Shown: positions 44,037 to 53,471 of the stretch, piece by piece | Position numbering within the stretch: the first letter of the stretch is position 1 | How the letters are laid out: every line of letters begins with the position of its first letter | Source of the DNA: Rhinopithecimicrobium faecis | GTDB taxonomy: Bacteria > Bacteroidota > Bacteroidia > Sphingobacteriales > Sphingobacteriaceae | Direction: 5' to 3' | Assembly: GCA_017942165.1 (NCBI GenBank) | Contig: JAGKSB010000002.1 | Coordinates: 124,001 to 188,000, forward strand | Length of the DNA stretch: 64,000 nt | Translations under genes and position numbers: made by a program | The notes under the pieces: model-generated | Database searches by the model: none | What the model saw: only the letters and a program-made list of their open reading frames with translations | What the model was told of the DNA's origin: nothing

Positions 44037-45894
44037 TGTTTTCAATAATTGGTAGTTTAATATGGGATGGATAAGTAGCATTAAAATAAATACGATGCTC
44101 CTGCTTTAGGAAATCGGTATCTTCAGCATCGTTTATAGCTAAAAATTGTTGTGGGTTACGATCTACTAGTGGGAACCAAGTACTTTGAATCTGTACCATG
44201 ATTTTATGTCCCTTTTTAAATACATGAGCGGCATCTTGCATATCAAAGCGTACTTCGGTTACTTCATTAGGCACTAATGCCTTGGGTTCCGAGAACGAAT
44301 CTCTAAACTTAGCACGCATCACCTCACCACGCACAAGCATTTGATAATCTGACATTTGGGACTTAGATTCATAAGGAAAAACATCAATTACTTTTACTAT
44401 AAAATCTGCATCTGTACCTGTAGTAGACACAAAAAGATTCGCTTTCAGATTTCCGGCCATACGAATATCCTCGGTAAGAACTTCGGTTTCGTATATCAAC
44501 ACATCAGGACGTTTAGCAGCAAAAGATTGATCTTCATACATATATTTATAGCCCCTCATAACTGTTTTCTCATTAGTATAAGGCACTGGCTTCTGGGGAT
44601 CAGAAATATAAGCATCAAAATCTGATGAAGGCAACGCTGAATTTGAAGATTGCTGGAAAGAAAGCTTATTCCCCTTAGTTAAGAATAATGCCCGTTCTTG
44701 AGTTTGTGCTGGAGGCCATTGTTTAAAGGAAGCCCATTTATTCTCTCCCGTAAAAAATACTTTCGCGGCAGGCAGCGTAGCACTGGTATCCTGCTTAAGG
44801 TGTTTTTTAAAGAAAGGAAGTTCCATTTGTTCCCTAAATTGTTTGGAAGTGGGTTCTACAAATTTCACCATATGCAATGAATCTCCTAATCCACGGGTCC
44901 AAGATCCGTGATACCAGGGTCCCATCACCAGGTGTACATTAGCAGCTTTTTGCTTAGGGAGTCCTGCTAGATGTGCATACGTTTTCAGCGGACCATAAAG
45001 ATCTTCTTGATCAAACCAGCCTCCTACTACGAGAACTGCAGGTTTTACAGCTTTGATTTTAGGCAAAAAATTTCTATCCTCCCAATAGGAGTCGTAGTTA
45101 GGATGTGCCATCATCTCATTCCAAAGGGTGCTTTTATTTCCTAGATACTTTGTATTTAAGTTTTTTAGCGCTCCAGCCTTCAGATAGAAGTTATAACTAT
45201 CTAGAGTATTGTAATTTCCAAATCCTCCAGGATGCTTTGTGCCGATAGAATCACGTGGCTTACCAAAAGATGAAAGAAAGGAAAATGTACCCATCAACAT
45301 CAGCGCCCCATTATGATGTCTATCATCCCCCTTAAACCAATCTGTAACAGGAGCTTGTGGAGATACCGCCTTTAAATTAGGATGGCTATTTATTAACGAT
45401 AAGGAGGCATACATACCTGGAGATGATATTCCCCAGATCCCTACACGCTTATTAGATTTCACATTTTTTACTAGCCAATCTATGGTATCATATGTATCTG
45501 TTGACTCATCGCTTTTTTTTCCCTTTGTCACCACAGGTCTATTGGCTATAAAGTTTCCTTCAGACATATATTTGCCACGTACATCTTGGTGAACGAAAAT
45601 AAACCCTTCGCGCACAAAATCCATATTTGGACCTAGCGGAACTTTTAATTTTGTAGCCCCATAAGGCGCTACACTATAAGGCGTACGGATCAACATGATC
45701 GGATAGTTTGACAACTTATCTTTGGGCGCATAAATCGTCGTAAACAGCTTGGTTCCATCACGCATGGTCAAATAACGTTCCTCTTTGCTATAGTTGCGTT
45801 CAACAAATAGGGAATCATCCTTACTTGGTCCATGCGCCATGGCAATGCTGCAATAGGCGCTCAAGCTCAAAAATAATAACAGTATTTTTTGCAT
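44026..45894 (-). CDS. CocE/NonD-family (S15-like) serine hydrolase
   Basis: A 622-residue exported alpha/beta hydrolase of the CocE/NonD or X-Pro dipeptidyl-peptidase S15 type. It has the signal ILLLFLSLSAYCSIAMA, the N-terminal catalytic core (MRDGTKLFTTIYAP; LIRTPYS; DVRGKYMSEG), the nucleophile elbow GISSPG (GxSxxG, usually GxSYxG), the GWFDQED acid segment, the GPWYHGSW His segment and the C-terminal jelly-roll domain (KANLFVSTTGTDADFIVKVIDVFP). It could be an esterase, acylase or peptidase. In this operon, removal of acyl groups from the glycan is one plausible role, not shown by sequence. It starts directly at the end of the GH92 gene. Confidence 0.85.
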   Translation of the reverse strand: MQKILLLFLSLSAYCSIAMAHGPSKDDSLFVERNYSKEERYLTMRDGTKLFTTIYAPKDKLSNYPIMLIRTPYSVAPYGATKLKVPLGPNMDFVREGFIFVHQDVRGKYMSEGNFIANRPVVTKGKKSDESTDTYDTIDWLVKNVKSNKRVGIWGISSPGMYASLSLINSHPNLKAVSPQAPVTDWFKGDDRHHNGALMLMGTFSFLSSFGKPRDSIGTKHPGGFGNYNTLDSYNFYLKAGALKNLNTKYLGNKSTLWNEMMAHPNYDSYWEDRNFLPKIKAVKPAVLVVGGWFDQEDLYGPLKTYAHLAGLPKQKAANVHLVMGPWYHGSWTRGLGDSLHMVKFVEPTSKQFREQMELPFFKKHLKQDTSATLPAAKVFFTGENKWASFKQWPPAQTQERALFLTKGNKLSFQQSSNSALPSSDFDAYISDPQKPVPYTNEKTVMRGYKYMYEDQSFAAKRPDVLIYETEVLTEDIRMAGNLKANLFVSTTGTDADFIVKVIDVFPYESKSQMSDYQMLVRGEVMRAKFRDSFSEPKALVPNEVTEVRFDMQDAAHVFKKGHKIMVQIQSTWFPLVDRNPQQFLAINDAEDTDFLKQEHRIYFNATYPSHIKLPIIENNEN

Positions 45895-48195
45895 TTATTT
45901 CTTTGGTTTGGCCGACATAATATATTCCAAGGTTCCACCAGCAAGAATATCGTTATGATCTAGTTGATTTCCTACTAAAAGCTTACCATTTAGTAGCACT
46001 TTACTAACATAAACATTCTTTACTGACTGATTTTGGGTCTTTATGGCAAAGGTACGTCCATTTTCTAGAGAAATGTTTGCAGATTTCACTAAAGGGCTAC
46101 CAATATCATAAGTTAGACTTCCTGGAGCTAAAGGATAGAAGCCCATGGCTGAAAATAAATACCAGGCACTCATCTGCCCACAATCATCATTTCCTCCTAA
46201 ACCATCTACGCGAGCTTGATACATTTTATCTAAGATCATGCGTACGCGTTCTTGTGTCTTCCATGCAGCGCCAGTATAATTGTATAAATAAGCTACGTGA
46301 TGCGAAGGTTCATTTCCATGTACATAATTACCTATAATTCCCTCGCGCGTAATATCTTCCGTTTCTGCGAAAAACTTATCTGGCAAATGCATGGTAAACA
46401 AGGAGTCTAAGTAGCTATTCATTCGTTTTGCGCCACCCTTCAGCTGAATAAGCCCTTGTGGATTATGAGGTACAAAAAGGCTGAAATTCCAGGCATTCCC
46501 TTCAATAAATCCTTGCCCATGCGTACTTAATGGATCAAAATCCTTTTTGAATGTTCCATCGGATAGCCTAGAGCGCATAAAACCAGATTTTTCATCAAAC
46601 ACATTTTTCCAATTCGAAGCTCGCTGGTTATAGGTCTCAGCAATATCCATTTTCCCCAATTTAGCAGCAAGTTGAGCAATACACCAATCATCGTACGCAT
46701 ATTCCAGCGTTGAAGAAACAGAATTATTGTTGTAATCTGAAGGAATATATCCCTTATCAATATACCAACCTATACCTTCATAATCACGGCGGGTGGACGT
46801 GCGAATACAAGCCTCTAAAGCCGCATAAGGATCCCCTTTGTACACTCCTTTTAAGATGGCATCTGCCACTACAGAAACGGCATGGTAGCCAGACATACAC
46901 CAATTATCGTTTGCATAATGGGACCAGATTGGCAGCATATGTAACGTACTTTGTTGATAATGGGCTAACATAGAACTTACCATATCCGCATTCCTCGAGG
47001 GCTGTACTAGGTTAAAGAAAGGATGCAGCGTACGATACGTATCCCATAAGGAAAAAGTAGTGTAGTTTTTAAAATTCTCAGCTCGATGAATATCTTGATC
47101 TAAACCCTTATATTCCTGATTGACATCCATGTAGAGGGTAGGTCCTAAAAAAGTATGATACATCGCCGTATAAAAATTAGTTTTATCGTCTTCGGCTAAG
47201 GTTTCAATAGCTATTTTTTTCAGTTCCTGATTCCATTTTTCTTGGCCTTCCTGCTTTACACGTTCAAAATCCCAGTGATTAAGTTCATGTGTTATATTCG
47301 CTAGGGCATTGCGTTGGCTTACTGGGGAAATAGCTAACTTAACCAATACCTTTTCTTGTTCTTTTGTAGCAAAGTCGAAATGTAGCTTCATATTTTTTGC
47401 AGCCAAGTCTGGAAAGTTCTCTTGTTGATTGAACTTACGCCAAAATCCTTTATACACCTGTGTTTTATCCGTAGACTGCATTCCATAATTTTTAAAGGGC
47501 TTGGAAAATGTCATTGCGAAGTATACCGTACGATTTCTGGCCCAGCCTTGCGTCTGCCGATAGCCTGTAATCGTGCTATCATTGAGTACACGAACTACGG
47601 TCCATACATTTTTATCCTCAAAATTATAAAGCCCTGCTGTTAAGTCTAAAATGATATGCGCATCTTCAGATTTTGGAAATGTATACTGATGCATGCCTAC
47701 ACGCTCCGTAGCAGTTAACTCTGCCGTAATATTATAGTCTGCTAAAAAAGCTTTGTAATAGTTGGCCTGTACTACTTCCTTGGCGTGGTCATATTTAGAC
47801 CTATAGCCTCCAGCTGTATTGGTAGCTGTACCTGGATTAAGCTGCAACTTCCCTACTGTAGGCATCGTAAGAAAATCACCCAAGTCGGAGTGTCCCGTAC
47901 CTGAAAAATGAGTGTGAGAGAAACCCACAATACTAGGATCATCATATTGATAACCTGCACAATAACGATATACATCTTTATTATAGGCACCATTCATCAC
48001 ATAAGATAAGGTATCTGTTTCGGGACTTAGCTGTATGGACCCAAAAGGTAAGGTTGCCCCAGGATAGGTATGCCCCATCTTTGCGGTACCTATTAACGGA
48101 TTAACATAGTCTATCGGTCTTTTTTGCGCTAAAAGGGATAGGCTACACAAACCTAATAACCAGGTTGCAGCATATTTAAAGGAAATGCTCTTCAT
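45895..48195 (-). CDS. GH92 exo-alpha-mannosidase
   Basis: A 766-residue exported GH92 enzyme: calcium-dependent, inverting exo-alpha-mannosidases are the characterised members. The N-terminal beta-sandwich has DYVNPLIGT, GHTYPGATLPFGSIQLSP and GFSHTHFSGTG. The (alpha/alpha)6 barrel has GNEPSHH (627-633, acid Glu 629) and GNDDCGQMSAWY (Asp 670/671 region, base). Those assignments follow characterised members. The gene lies next to GH28 and GH106 genes, so alpha-mannose is probably part of the target glycan. It abuts the CocE-type gene with no gap. Confidence 0.94.
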   Translation of the reverse strand: MKSISFKYAATWLLGLCSLSLLAQKRPIDYVNPLIGTAKMGHTYPGATLPFGSIQLSPETDTLSYVMNGAYNKDVYRYCAGYQYDDPSIVGFSHTHFSGTGHSDLGDFLTMPTVGKLQLNPGTATNTAGGYRSKYDHAKEVVQANYYKAFLADYNITAELTATERVGMHQYTFPKSEDAHIILDLTAGLYNFEDKNVWTVVRVLNDSTITGYRQTQGWARNRTVYFAMTFSKPFKNYGMQSTDKTQVYKGFWRKFNQQENFPDLAAKNMKLHFDFATKEQEKVLVKLAISPVSQRNALANITHELNHWDFERVKQEGQEKWNQELKKIAIETLAEDDKTNFYTAMYHTFLGPTLYMDVNQEYKGLDQDIHRAENFKNYTTFSLWDTYRTLHPFFNLVQPSRNADMVSSMLAHYQQSTLHMLPIWSHYANDNWCMSGYHAVSVVADAILKGVYKGDPYAALEACIRTSTRRDYEGIGWYIDKGYIPSDYNNNSVSSTLEYAYDDWCIAQLAAKLGKMDIAETYNQRASNWKNVFDEKSGFMRSRLSDGTFKKDFDPLSTHGQGFIEGNAWNFSLFVPHNPQGLIQLKGGAKRMNSYLDSLFTMHLPDKFFAETEDITREGIIGNYVHGNEPSHHVAYLYNYTGAAWKTQERVRMILDKMYQARVDGLGGNDDCGQMSAWYLFSAMGFYPLAPGSLTYDIGSPLVKSANISLENGRTFAIKTQNQSVKNVYVSKVLLNGKLLVGNQLDHNDILAGGTLEYIMSAKPKK

Positions 48196-48229
48196 ATCTT
48201 TTTGCTTATAAAATTAGCCTTTAAAGTAC

Positions 48230-48973
48230 TTATAATATCGATTTTCCGGATGGTAAAATCGCTTTCTCTACCTTTATTAGTTCACTTGTACTGTCCTTCT
48301 CAAAAGGTTTTCCTGACGTATCAATATAGATATTAGATAGAGTCAAACCTTTAGACTCCTTTATTATAATCCCTTTAGCATTAGCCTGCTGCTCACCTTT
48401 AATATTCAGGTTGGTAAGACTTAAGTTTTGCACACGTGTATACTGTTGCGCAGCTTTTAAGGCATTATTCCAAAATATACCATCCACCTGCACATCCTTA
48501 CAATTCGTTAAAGACAATAAAGTCGGTTGAAAATCTTGAATATTTCCTTTGATATAACCTTTTTCAAGTAGACTTAGCAAATTTCTCTGAAGCAACGAAT
48601 CTTGCCCTTGAATTACTCCTTGACCCTCGATTTTAACTTGTGACAACTTATCTCCAACGATTAAACTATAGCCTTGTTCATCTTTTAAGTAATCGTAAAA
48701 ATTAGGAGATGCTACCAAAGCAGCGCCTTCATGTAGGACTATGGTAACATTCGACTTCAGTTGAATACCCCCTGTAAGATAGCGGCCAACATAAAAATGG
48801 AGTTTGCCACCCCCTTTTTCAGCGATGAAATCTATTGCATATTGTATAGAGCTTGTATTAGTATGCTTCCCATCAGAAAGGCAGCCAAATTGGGAGGCAT
48901 TATATTCTTGCCCGTAAGCTCCTGCGCTCTTTAAGCAAGTTAGTGTTAGTAACAGTAATAAAAGGTTTTTCAT
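48230..48973 (-). CDS. Truncated GH28-like parallel beta-helix protein
   Basis: A 247-residue exported protein with a Sec signal. Its N-terminal part matches the start of GH28/pectate-lyase-superfamily beta-helices (SQFGCLSDGKHTNTSSIQYAIDFIAEKGGGKLHF; GGIQLKSNVTIVLHEGAALVAS). Beta-helix repeats continue (NLSLTNLNIKG; GLTLSNIYIDTSG), but no NTD, DD, GHG or RIK catalytic segment is present. It is half the length of the full GH28 gene 2 bp upstream. It may be a degenerate paralogue, a binding protein or a partner subunit. The frame is intact with no sign of frameshift, which argues against recent decay. Confidence 0.7.
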   Translation of the reverse strand: MKNLLLLLLTLTCLKSAGAYGQEYNASQFGCLSDGKHTNTSSIQYAIDFIAEKGGGKLHFYVGRYLTGGIQLKSNVTIVLHEGAALVASPNFYDYLKDEQGYSLIVGDKLSQVKIEGQGVIQGQDSLLQRNLLSLLEKGYIKGNIQDFQPTLLSLTNCKDVQVDGIFWNNALKAAQQYTRVQNLSLTNLNIKGEQQANAKGIIIKESKGLTLSNIYIDTSGKPFEKDSTSELIKVEKAILPSGKSIL

Positions 48974-48975
48974 AC

Positions 48976-50475
48976 TTAGTTAATCTTAGTATTCTTAGAA
49001 TTATGAAAGATAAATTGCTTCTTTTTAGCTTCCTTAGGTTCACTAATTTTGGTAGCTGTGAAAATAGAATTCTGAACATCGTCAGTTACTATTGCTGGGC
49101 GATAATCTTGATTTAAAGCTTTAAAAGTGACATTTTTAAATACGATTCCTTCTGCGTGACGGATGTAAAAGGCCCATGCAGGAAGTTCCTTAAACTGTGA
49201 AAACTCGGGATAGGCTTCGGGCATTTCTGGAATCGCTTCTAGCTCCGCTGCTGTGACTCCACGCTTAGCGAAGTTGGGATTTCCTGCTCCTGGATATACA
49301 ATCTCTACATTTTCTAAGGTTACTTGCTGAATCTTATGATTAGGAAGACCTACTATACTAGCGGGAGAGATATTACGTGGCATGTCTTCAATAGGCCCTT
49401 CATAAGAGTAACCTGCATCCGGTTTGTTGAGCGCTACTTCTGCATACACATTTTTTATAGTTATATTTTTCATCGTAGGATTCTTCTTATCCTTCGCGCG
49501 ATCGCCTATGCGTAGGTAAATAATATTTCCTGTATTTAGGGCTCTCATACCATCTACCACAATATTTTCAACAAAACCTCCATCTACTGCCGCAAAAGTT
49601 ATTGCCGAGCGATAGGTGTCAATAACCGTAAGATTTTTAACCGTAACATTTTTAAATCCACCACGCGATACGGTACCAAATTTTAAACCGGAAGCAGAAG
49701 AGCGTGCTGTACAGTTTTCAATCAAGATATTCTCACAAGATGAATTCTTATCATGCGACTTCAAGCAGATAGCATCATCGGCCGCATCGAAATAGGAGTT
49801 TCTAACGATAACATCTTTAGAATCTACTAAATCCAATCCATCGTTATTCCAATAGGATTTACTATCTACTTTTATTCCGTCAATTAGTAAATGCTGACAT
49901 TGGTCATAAGTTTGATTCCAGCTTGCGGGATCTTTTAACGTAATATCTTTAATAACAATATGCTGGCATTCGCGAAAATATATATTTTCAGGTCTGTTCC
50001 ATTCTCTTACACGATCATATTTTAGCTCATCTACAAGGATACCTCGTTGCACATTATTTAACGCATTCATAGCCGTTATAAACCCTCTACCATTGATTGT
50101 TCCAGCTCCTGTAATCCCTATATTCTGCTGTTTAATTGCAAAAATTAAGGATTGCCAATTAACTTTTAAATCTTTGGTATAATCATGTGGATTAGTTGAC
50201 CCCAATATACTTGCTCCTGCCTCTAAGTGTAGGGTTACATTAGATTTTAGGTAGATACTTCCTGTAACATAATCTCCAGGTGTAAATACTAATCGTCCTC
50301 CCCCTTGGTTGGAGATATAATCTATAGCTGCCTGTATGGAACGGCTATTTAAAGTCTTACCGTCGGGGCTTATACCAAAACTTTGTGCTGGAAAATCACG
50401 TTTACTCTCGTTGTTTGCATAGCTGTTTAAGTGCCACAACAGGCAAAACAGCATCCATAAATATCTCATTTGCAT
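48976..50475 (-). CDS. GH28-family glycoside hydrolase (polygalacturonase-like)
   Basis: A 499-residue exported parallel beta-helix enzyme of the pectin-hydrolase family GH28. Signal MQMRYLWMLFCLLWHLNSYA; a second ATG lies two codons in. The start is typical (FGISPDGKTLNSRSIQAAIDYI). Catalytic segments: NND (210-212, NTD-like), DD (233-234), GTVSRGG (267-273) where GHG-x-S is expected, and RIG (322-324) where RIK is expected. The carboxylates for hydrolysis are therefore present but the His and Lys that bind galacturonate are not. The substrate may thus differ from polygalacturonan. It sits between GH106 and the truncated paralogue. Confidence 0.88.
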   Translation of the reverse strand: MQMRYLWMLFCLLWHLNSYANNESKRDFPAQSFGISPDGKTLNSRSIQAAIDYISNQGGGRLVFTPGDYVTGSIYLKSNVTLHLEAGASILGSTNPHDYTKDLKVNWQSLIFAIKQQNIGITGAGTINGRGFITAMNALNNVQRGILVDELKYDRVREWNRPENIYFRECQHIVIKDITLKDPASWNQTYDQCQHLLIDGIKVDSKSYWNNDGLDLVDSKDVIVRNSYFDAADDAICLKSHDKNSSCENILIENCTARSSASGLKFGTVSRGGFKNVTVKNLTVIDTYRSAITFAAVDGGFVENIVVDGMRALNTGNIIYLRIGDRAKDKKNPTMKNITIKNVYAEVALNKPDAGYSYEGPIEDMPRNISPASIVGLPNHKIQQVTLENVEIVYPGAGNPNFAKRGVTAAELEAIPEMPEAYPEFSQFKELPAWAFYIRHAEGIVFKNVTFKALNQDYRPAIVTDDVQNSIFTATKISEPKEAKKKQFIFHNSKNTKIN

Positions 50476-50513
50476 CTTATTATAATATGTGTAAAAATTA
50501 TTATTTTTTAATT

Positions 50514-53402
50514 TTAAAGGCTGCTATAAATTTCAAGTGGTCCTACAATCCCCATAGACTGCATTTCCTGCTCTCTACCTTTACGGTTAACCCAATGTTG
50601 GGCTATATCATTCGTTACTAGAGTCTTCATATAGTTCCCCATGGTTGTGATTAAGTGGATTTCCAACTTATTATCGCCATCTTTCAGGTAGCTATCTAAG
50701 TTATATAACCTTCTACCATACCAAGTTACCCCTAAAGATTGTCCATTTAAGAACACTTCTGTCACGCCAAATACCTTTCCTAAATTAAGTGTACATCCCT
50801 CCTTAGTATCCCAGTTGAATGACTTCCTATAAATAGCCGTTCCACTAAAATTCACCATACTTTCATCGTCTTTCATGTCTATAAGTTTAGCTATCTTAAG
50901 TTCCTTAACTGTAGACTCTAAGCTGTAACGAAGTTCTATATCCCAATCCTTAGAGAGGTCTTGTAACCCTGGGCCCGTATTTTTCAAAGGCTTCCAGTTA
51001 TCACCATTTTTCTGCTTGTCGACAACAATTATTAAAGATTCTGTGGGTCCAAAATTATGTTGGAAATGACCTTCCTTAGTTAATTTTAAGCGGTAGCGAT
51101 TACCAGAATTTAGATCCCATACCCAAGCATGCTTTCCTTTTAGGTGGTGATCTGGAAAACGTATATGTGCTTCATATTCTTGAAAGCGGTGGGCATTTTG
51201 AAAGAAAAATAAATCGGATTTATCATCTCTTTGAGAACGTATCTGCATGAAATAGCGATTTGGAGTAGCTATATCCAAATAAGTTGGAAGCTTATATTTG
51301 GCGATTAAAGGCTTATACCATTCCAGAAATTTGTTATCTGCAGGCTTATCCACGAGTACAAATCTAGTTGAATAATTAGCAGACAGAAGTTGAACCTGCT
51401 GTTGGATACTAGCGTTCTTTTGCTTCCAATTCATAAAGCCTAACCCTTTAGAAGGTAGCTTATCGATGCAAATTACAGTTCCACCAGTTTTCACAAAAAG
51501 CGCAATCTTCTGCATAGCAACTTCAGAAATACTCTCTACGGAGGGTAGAAATAAGGTGCTATACCTTTTAGGTCCGTAAACTATTTTCCCATCTTTAATA
51601 CTTGCATCCGAAAGAATCCAGTCTGTAATATAATCAGCAGCTCCACCATTTTTATTAATAGCTTCCCAAAGCAGTGAGGTGTAAGGTACATTCAGCTTTT
51701 CTGGAAAGGGGTCAGTCTGCACACCATGTTTAGCCCATAAATCATAATTCGGAGGTAGAATTGCTATATCCGTATAATAATCTCCATTCTGAAGCTGGGA
51801 AGATAAGCGCGCTTTATAATCATTAAGCTTCTTAAAATAAGGCCACCAATTATTTTTCTCATTATAGAAGGAGCCATATTGCACCCAACCGGGGAAGCTT
51901 GCATCGGCTGGAGAATAATTAAAACCATGCCAGATGGAATGGGTAGTTCCGGACATTATACTCTGATCAGAGCCTAACTTTAATAGTTCAAGTGTTTCAT
52001 TGAAGACCAAATAGGTATTGGTCATCTCTTCACAGCTCACCAGTCTATTTCCTTTCAAATGAGCAGCAGAAGAAACATACTTATTAATCATGGTATAGCC
52101 TCGACCGCGTCGGTAGTCCTCATCAGACATCTCTTCACCAAGTTTATGACGCAGGTAATTCGTGGTCCACGACTCCCCTTCAGGAATATCATAGTTTAGG
52201 GATGTTTCTAAGGGAAAGAAACCGCGACCATAAGCTTGCGCTCGAGACTTTACCTGCAAAGATTTACACCAGTTCAGATAGACCTGAGTGAAGCGTTCAT
52301 ATAATAATCTAGCTTTTACAAATTCGAAATCAAAGCGTACTTTCTCCAAAATATCTAGAAAATCTGCTGATTTTTTAGCGCCGTAGTTCTCTTCAACAAC
52401 AGCCCCTAAGCGTCCTACTTTAAATAATATAAAAGGTAGGTACGGACGAAGATCATAGCCGCAGCGTTTTTGAAATTCCTCGGGAAAATCTTCACACCAA
52501 TTACAGCCTTCTAACTCCATACTATCTGTAAATAATGCACGGATATACTGTGAAAGGGAACCTATTTGCTGCTGCATGGTTGCGGACATGCGGTTTAAAT
52601 AATTTTCTACTGTCTGCTTATTAAGATGATCTAGAATAGACCCTGAGGCACCTGGAGCTCCGTTAATAACCTTCGCAAAAGCTTTGAATTGAACTACAGC
52701 ATAGATAAAATGAGGACCTTCAGGAACCTCAATTTTTATAAGATCGTTCGTTAATTGATCTGAGCAATCAACTACATCCGTTAGGGAATTCAACGGATCC
52801 TTTGCTAAACGCAGATCAATTAAATGAGGTGAACGAAGTGAGTTCTTATCTGTAACTTGCGGGTCTACGGCTTGAAAAATACTATATTTATTTGAGGTAA
52901 ATACTTGTGGTCCCTCTACTGGAAGGGCAAGCACCAGCACTACTTGTGCACTTTCTTCCTCGGTCAATTCTTCCGAGCCAAAAGGCCAACCCGAACCTAC
53001 AATAAGGTCACAGGTCATATCTTTACGTTTCGCTTCAGTACAAGTTTCTTGCACTCGGGTGATCCATTCCTTATCCAACCAATGTAAGGAAGGTATTCCC
53101 ATAGAATCTGTACGGCTAGGAAAGGATATTGGATTAATTTCTACGCCCCCTACACCTACCTCTTTCAGTAGTTGTAGTTCGCGAAATAGCTCTGTTTTAT
53201 TTACTTTATTACCATTCCACCACCAACGCACAAAAGGTCGGTACTGGCTTGGAGGGTTTTGAAAAAGTTTATATAAATCATCAGTTTTGCCAAGGTCGGT
53301 GTCCTTACTAAAAGTTGCCATTACTTGGCCCTGTAAGGAATCCACAAAATAAAGGCCTGCAGTAGCTAAGGATGACTTTTGTATAAAAGATCTTCTGTTC
53401 AT
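50514..53402 (-). CDS. GH106 alpha-L-rhamnosidase
   Basis: A 962-residue protein of GH106, a retaining-fold-distinct rhamnosidase family from GH78 (characterised members include pectin RG-II enzymes). The conserved start PFVRWWWNGNKV, ELQLLKEVGVGGVEINP and LIVGSGWPFG is present. The large TIM-barrel region (LEGCNWCEDFPEEFQKRCGYDLRPYLPFIL; VSCEEMTNTY) follows, with a C-terminal beta-sandwich (GTAIYRKSFNWD; VFLNGQSLGVTWYGRRL). The N-terminus MNRRSFIQKSSLATAGLYF is Tat-like (RRSF), unusual among the Sec-type signals of this locus. It lies 69 bp after susD, separated by a strong hairpin. Confidence 0.93.
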   Translation of the reverse strand: MNRRSFIQKSSLATAGLYFVDSLQGQVMATFSKDTDLGKTDDLYKLFQNPPSQYRPFVRWWWNGNKVNKTELFRELQLLKEVGVGGVEINPISFPSRTDSMGIPSLHWLDKEWITRVQETCTEAKRKDMTCDLIVGSGWPFGSEELTEEESAQVVLVLALPVEGPQVFTSNKYSIFQAVDPQVTDKNSLRSPHLIDLRLAKDPLNSLTDVVDCSDQLTNDLIKIEVPEGPHFIYAVVQFKAFAKVINGAPGASGSILDHLNKQTVENYLNRMSATMQQQIGSLSQYIRALFTDSMELEGCNWCEDFPEEFQKRCGYDLRPYLPFILFKVGRLGAVVEENYGAKKSADFLDILEKVRFDFEFVKARLLYERFTQVYLNWCKSLQVKSRAQAYGRGFFPLETSLNYDIPEGESWTTNYLRHKLGEEMSDEDYRRGRGYTMINKYVSSAAHLKGNRLVSCEEMTNTYLVFNETLELLKLGSDQSIMSGTTHSIWHGFNYSPADASFPGWVQYGSFYNEKNNWWPYFKKLNDYKARLSSQLQNGDYYTDIAILPPNYDLWAKHGVQTDPFPEKLNVPYTSLLWEAINKNGGAADYITDWILSDASIKDGKIVYGPKRYSTLFLPSVESISEVAMQKIALFVKTGGTVICIDKLPSKGLGFMNWKQKNASIQQQVQLLSANYSTRFVLVDKPADNKFLEWYKPLIAKYKLPTYLDIATPNRYFMQIRSQRDDKSDLFFFQNAHRFQEYEAHIRFPDHHLKGKHAWVWDLNSGNRYRLKLTKEGHFQHNFGPTESLIIVVDKQKNGDNWKPLKNTGPGLQDLSKDWDIELRYSLESTVKELKIAKLIDMKDDESMVNFSGTAIYRKSFNWDTKEGCTLNLGKVFGVTEVFLNGQSLGVTWYGRRLYNLDSYLKDGDNKLEIHLITTMGNYMKTLVTNDIAQHWVNRKGREQEMQSMGIVGPLEIYSSL

Positions 53403-53421
53403 GAGTTGAATAGGTAGGGGT

Positions 53422-53460
53422 AAAAAAGCGCATGCCCCTAGCTAAGCTAGGGACAAGCGC
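53422..53460 (-). terminator. Terminator-like hairpin between susD and GH106
   Basis: An outer GCGC pair and an inner perfect stem (CCCTAGCT at 53436-53443 with 53445-53452) are followed on the minus strand by TTTTTTA. It is inside the operon, so it probably acts as partial terminator, lowering enzyme expression relative to susCD. Confidence 0.7.
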
Positions 53461-53471
53461 GGTGTTAAAGA

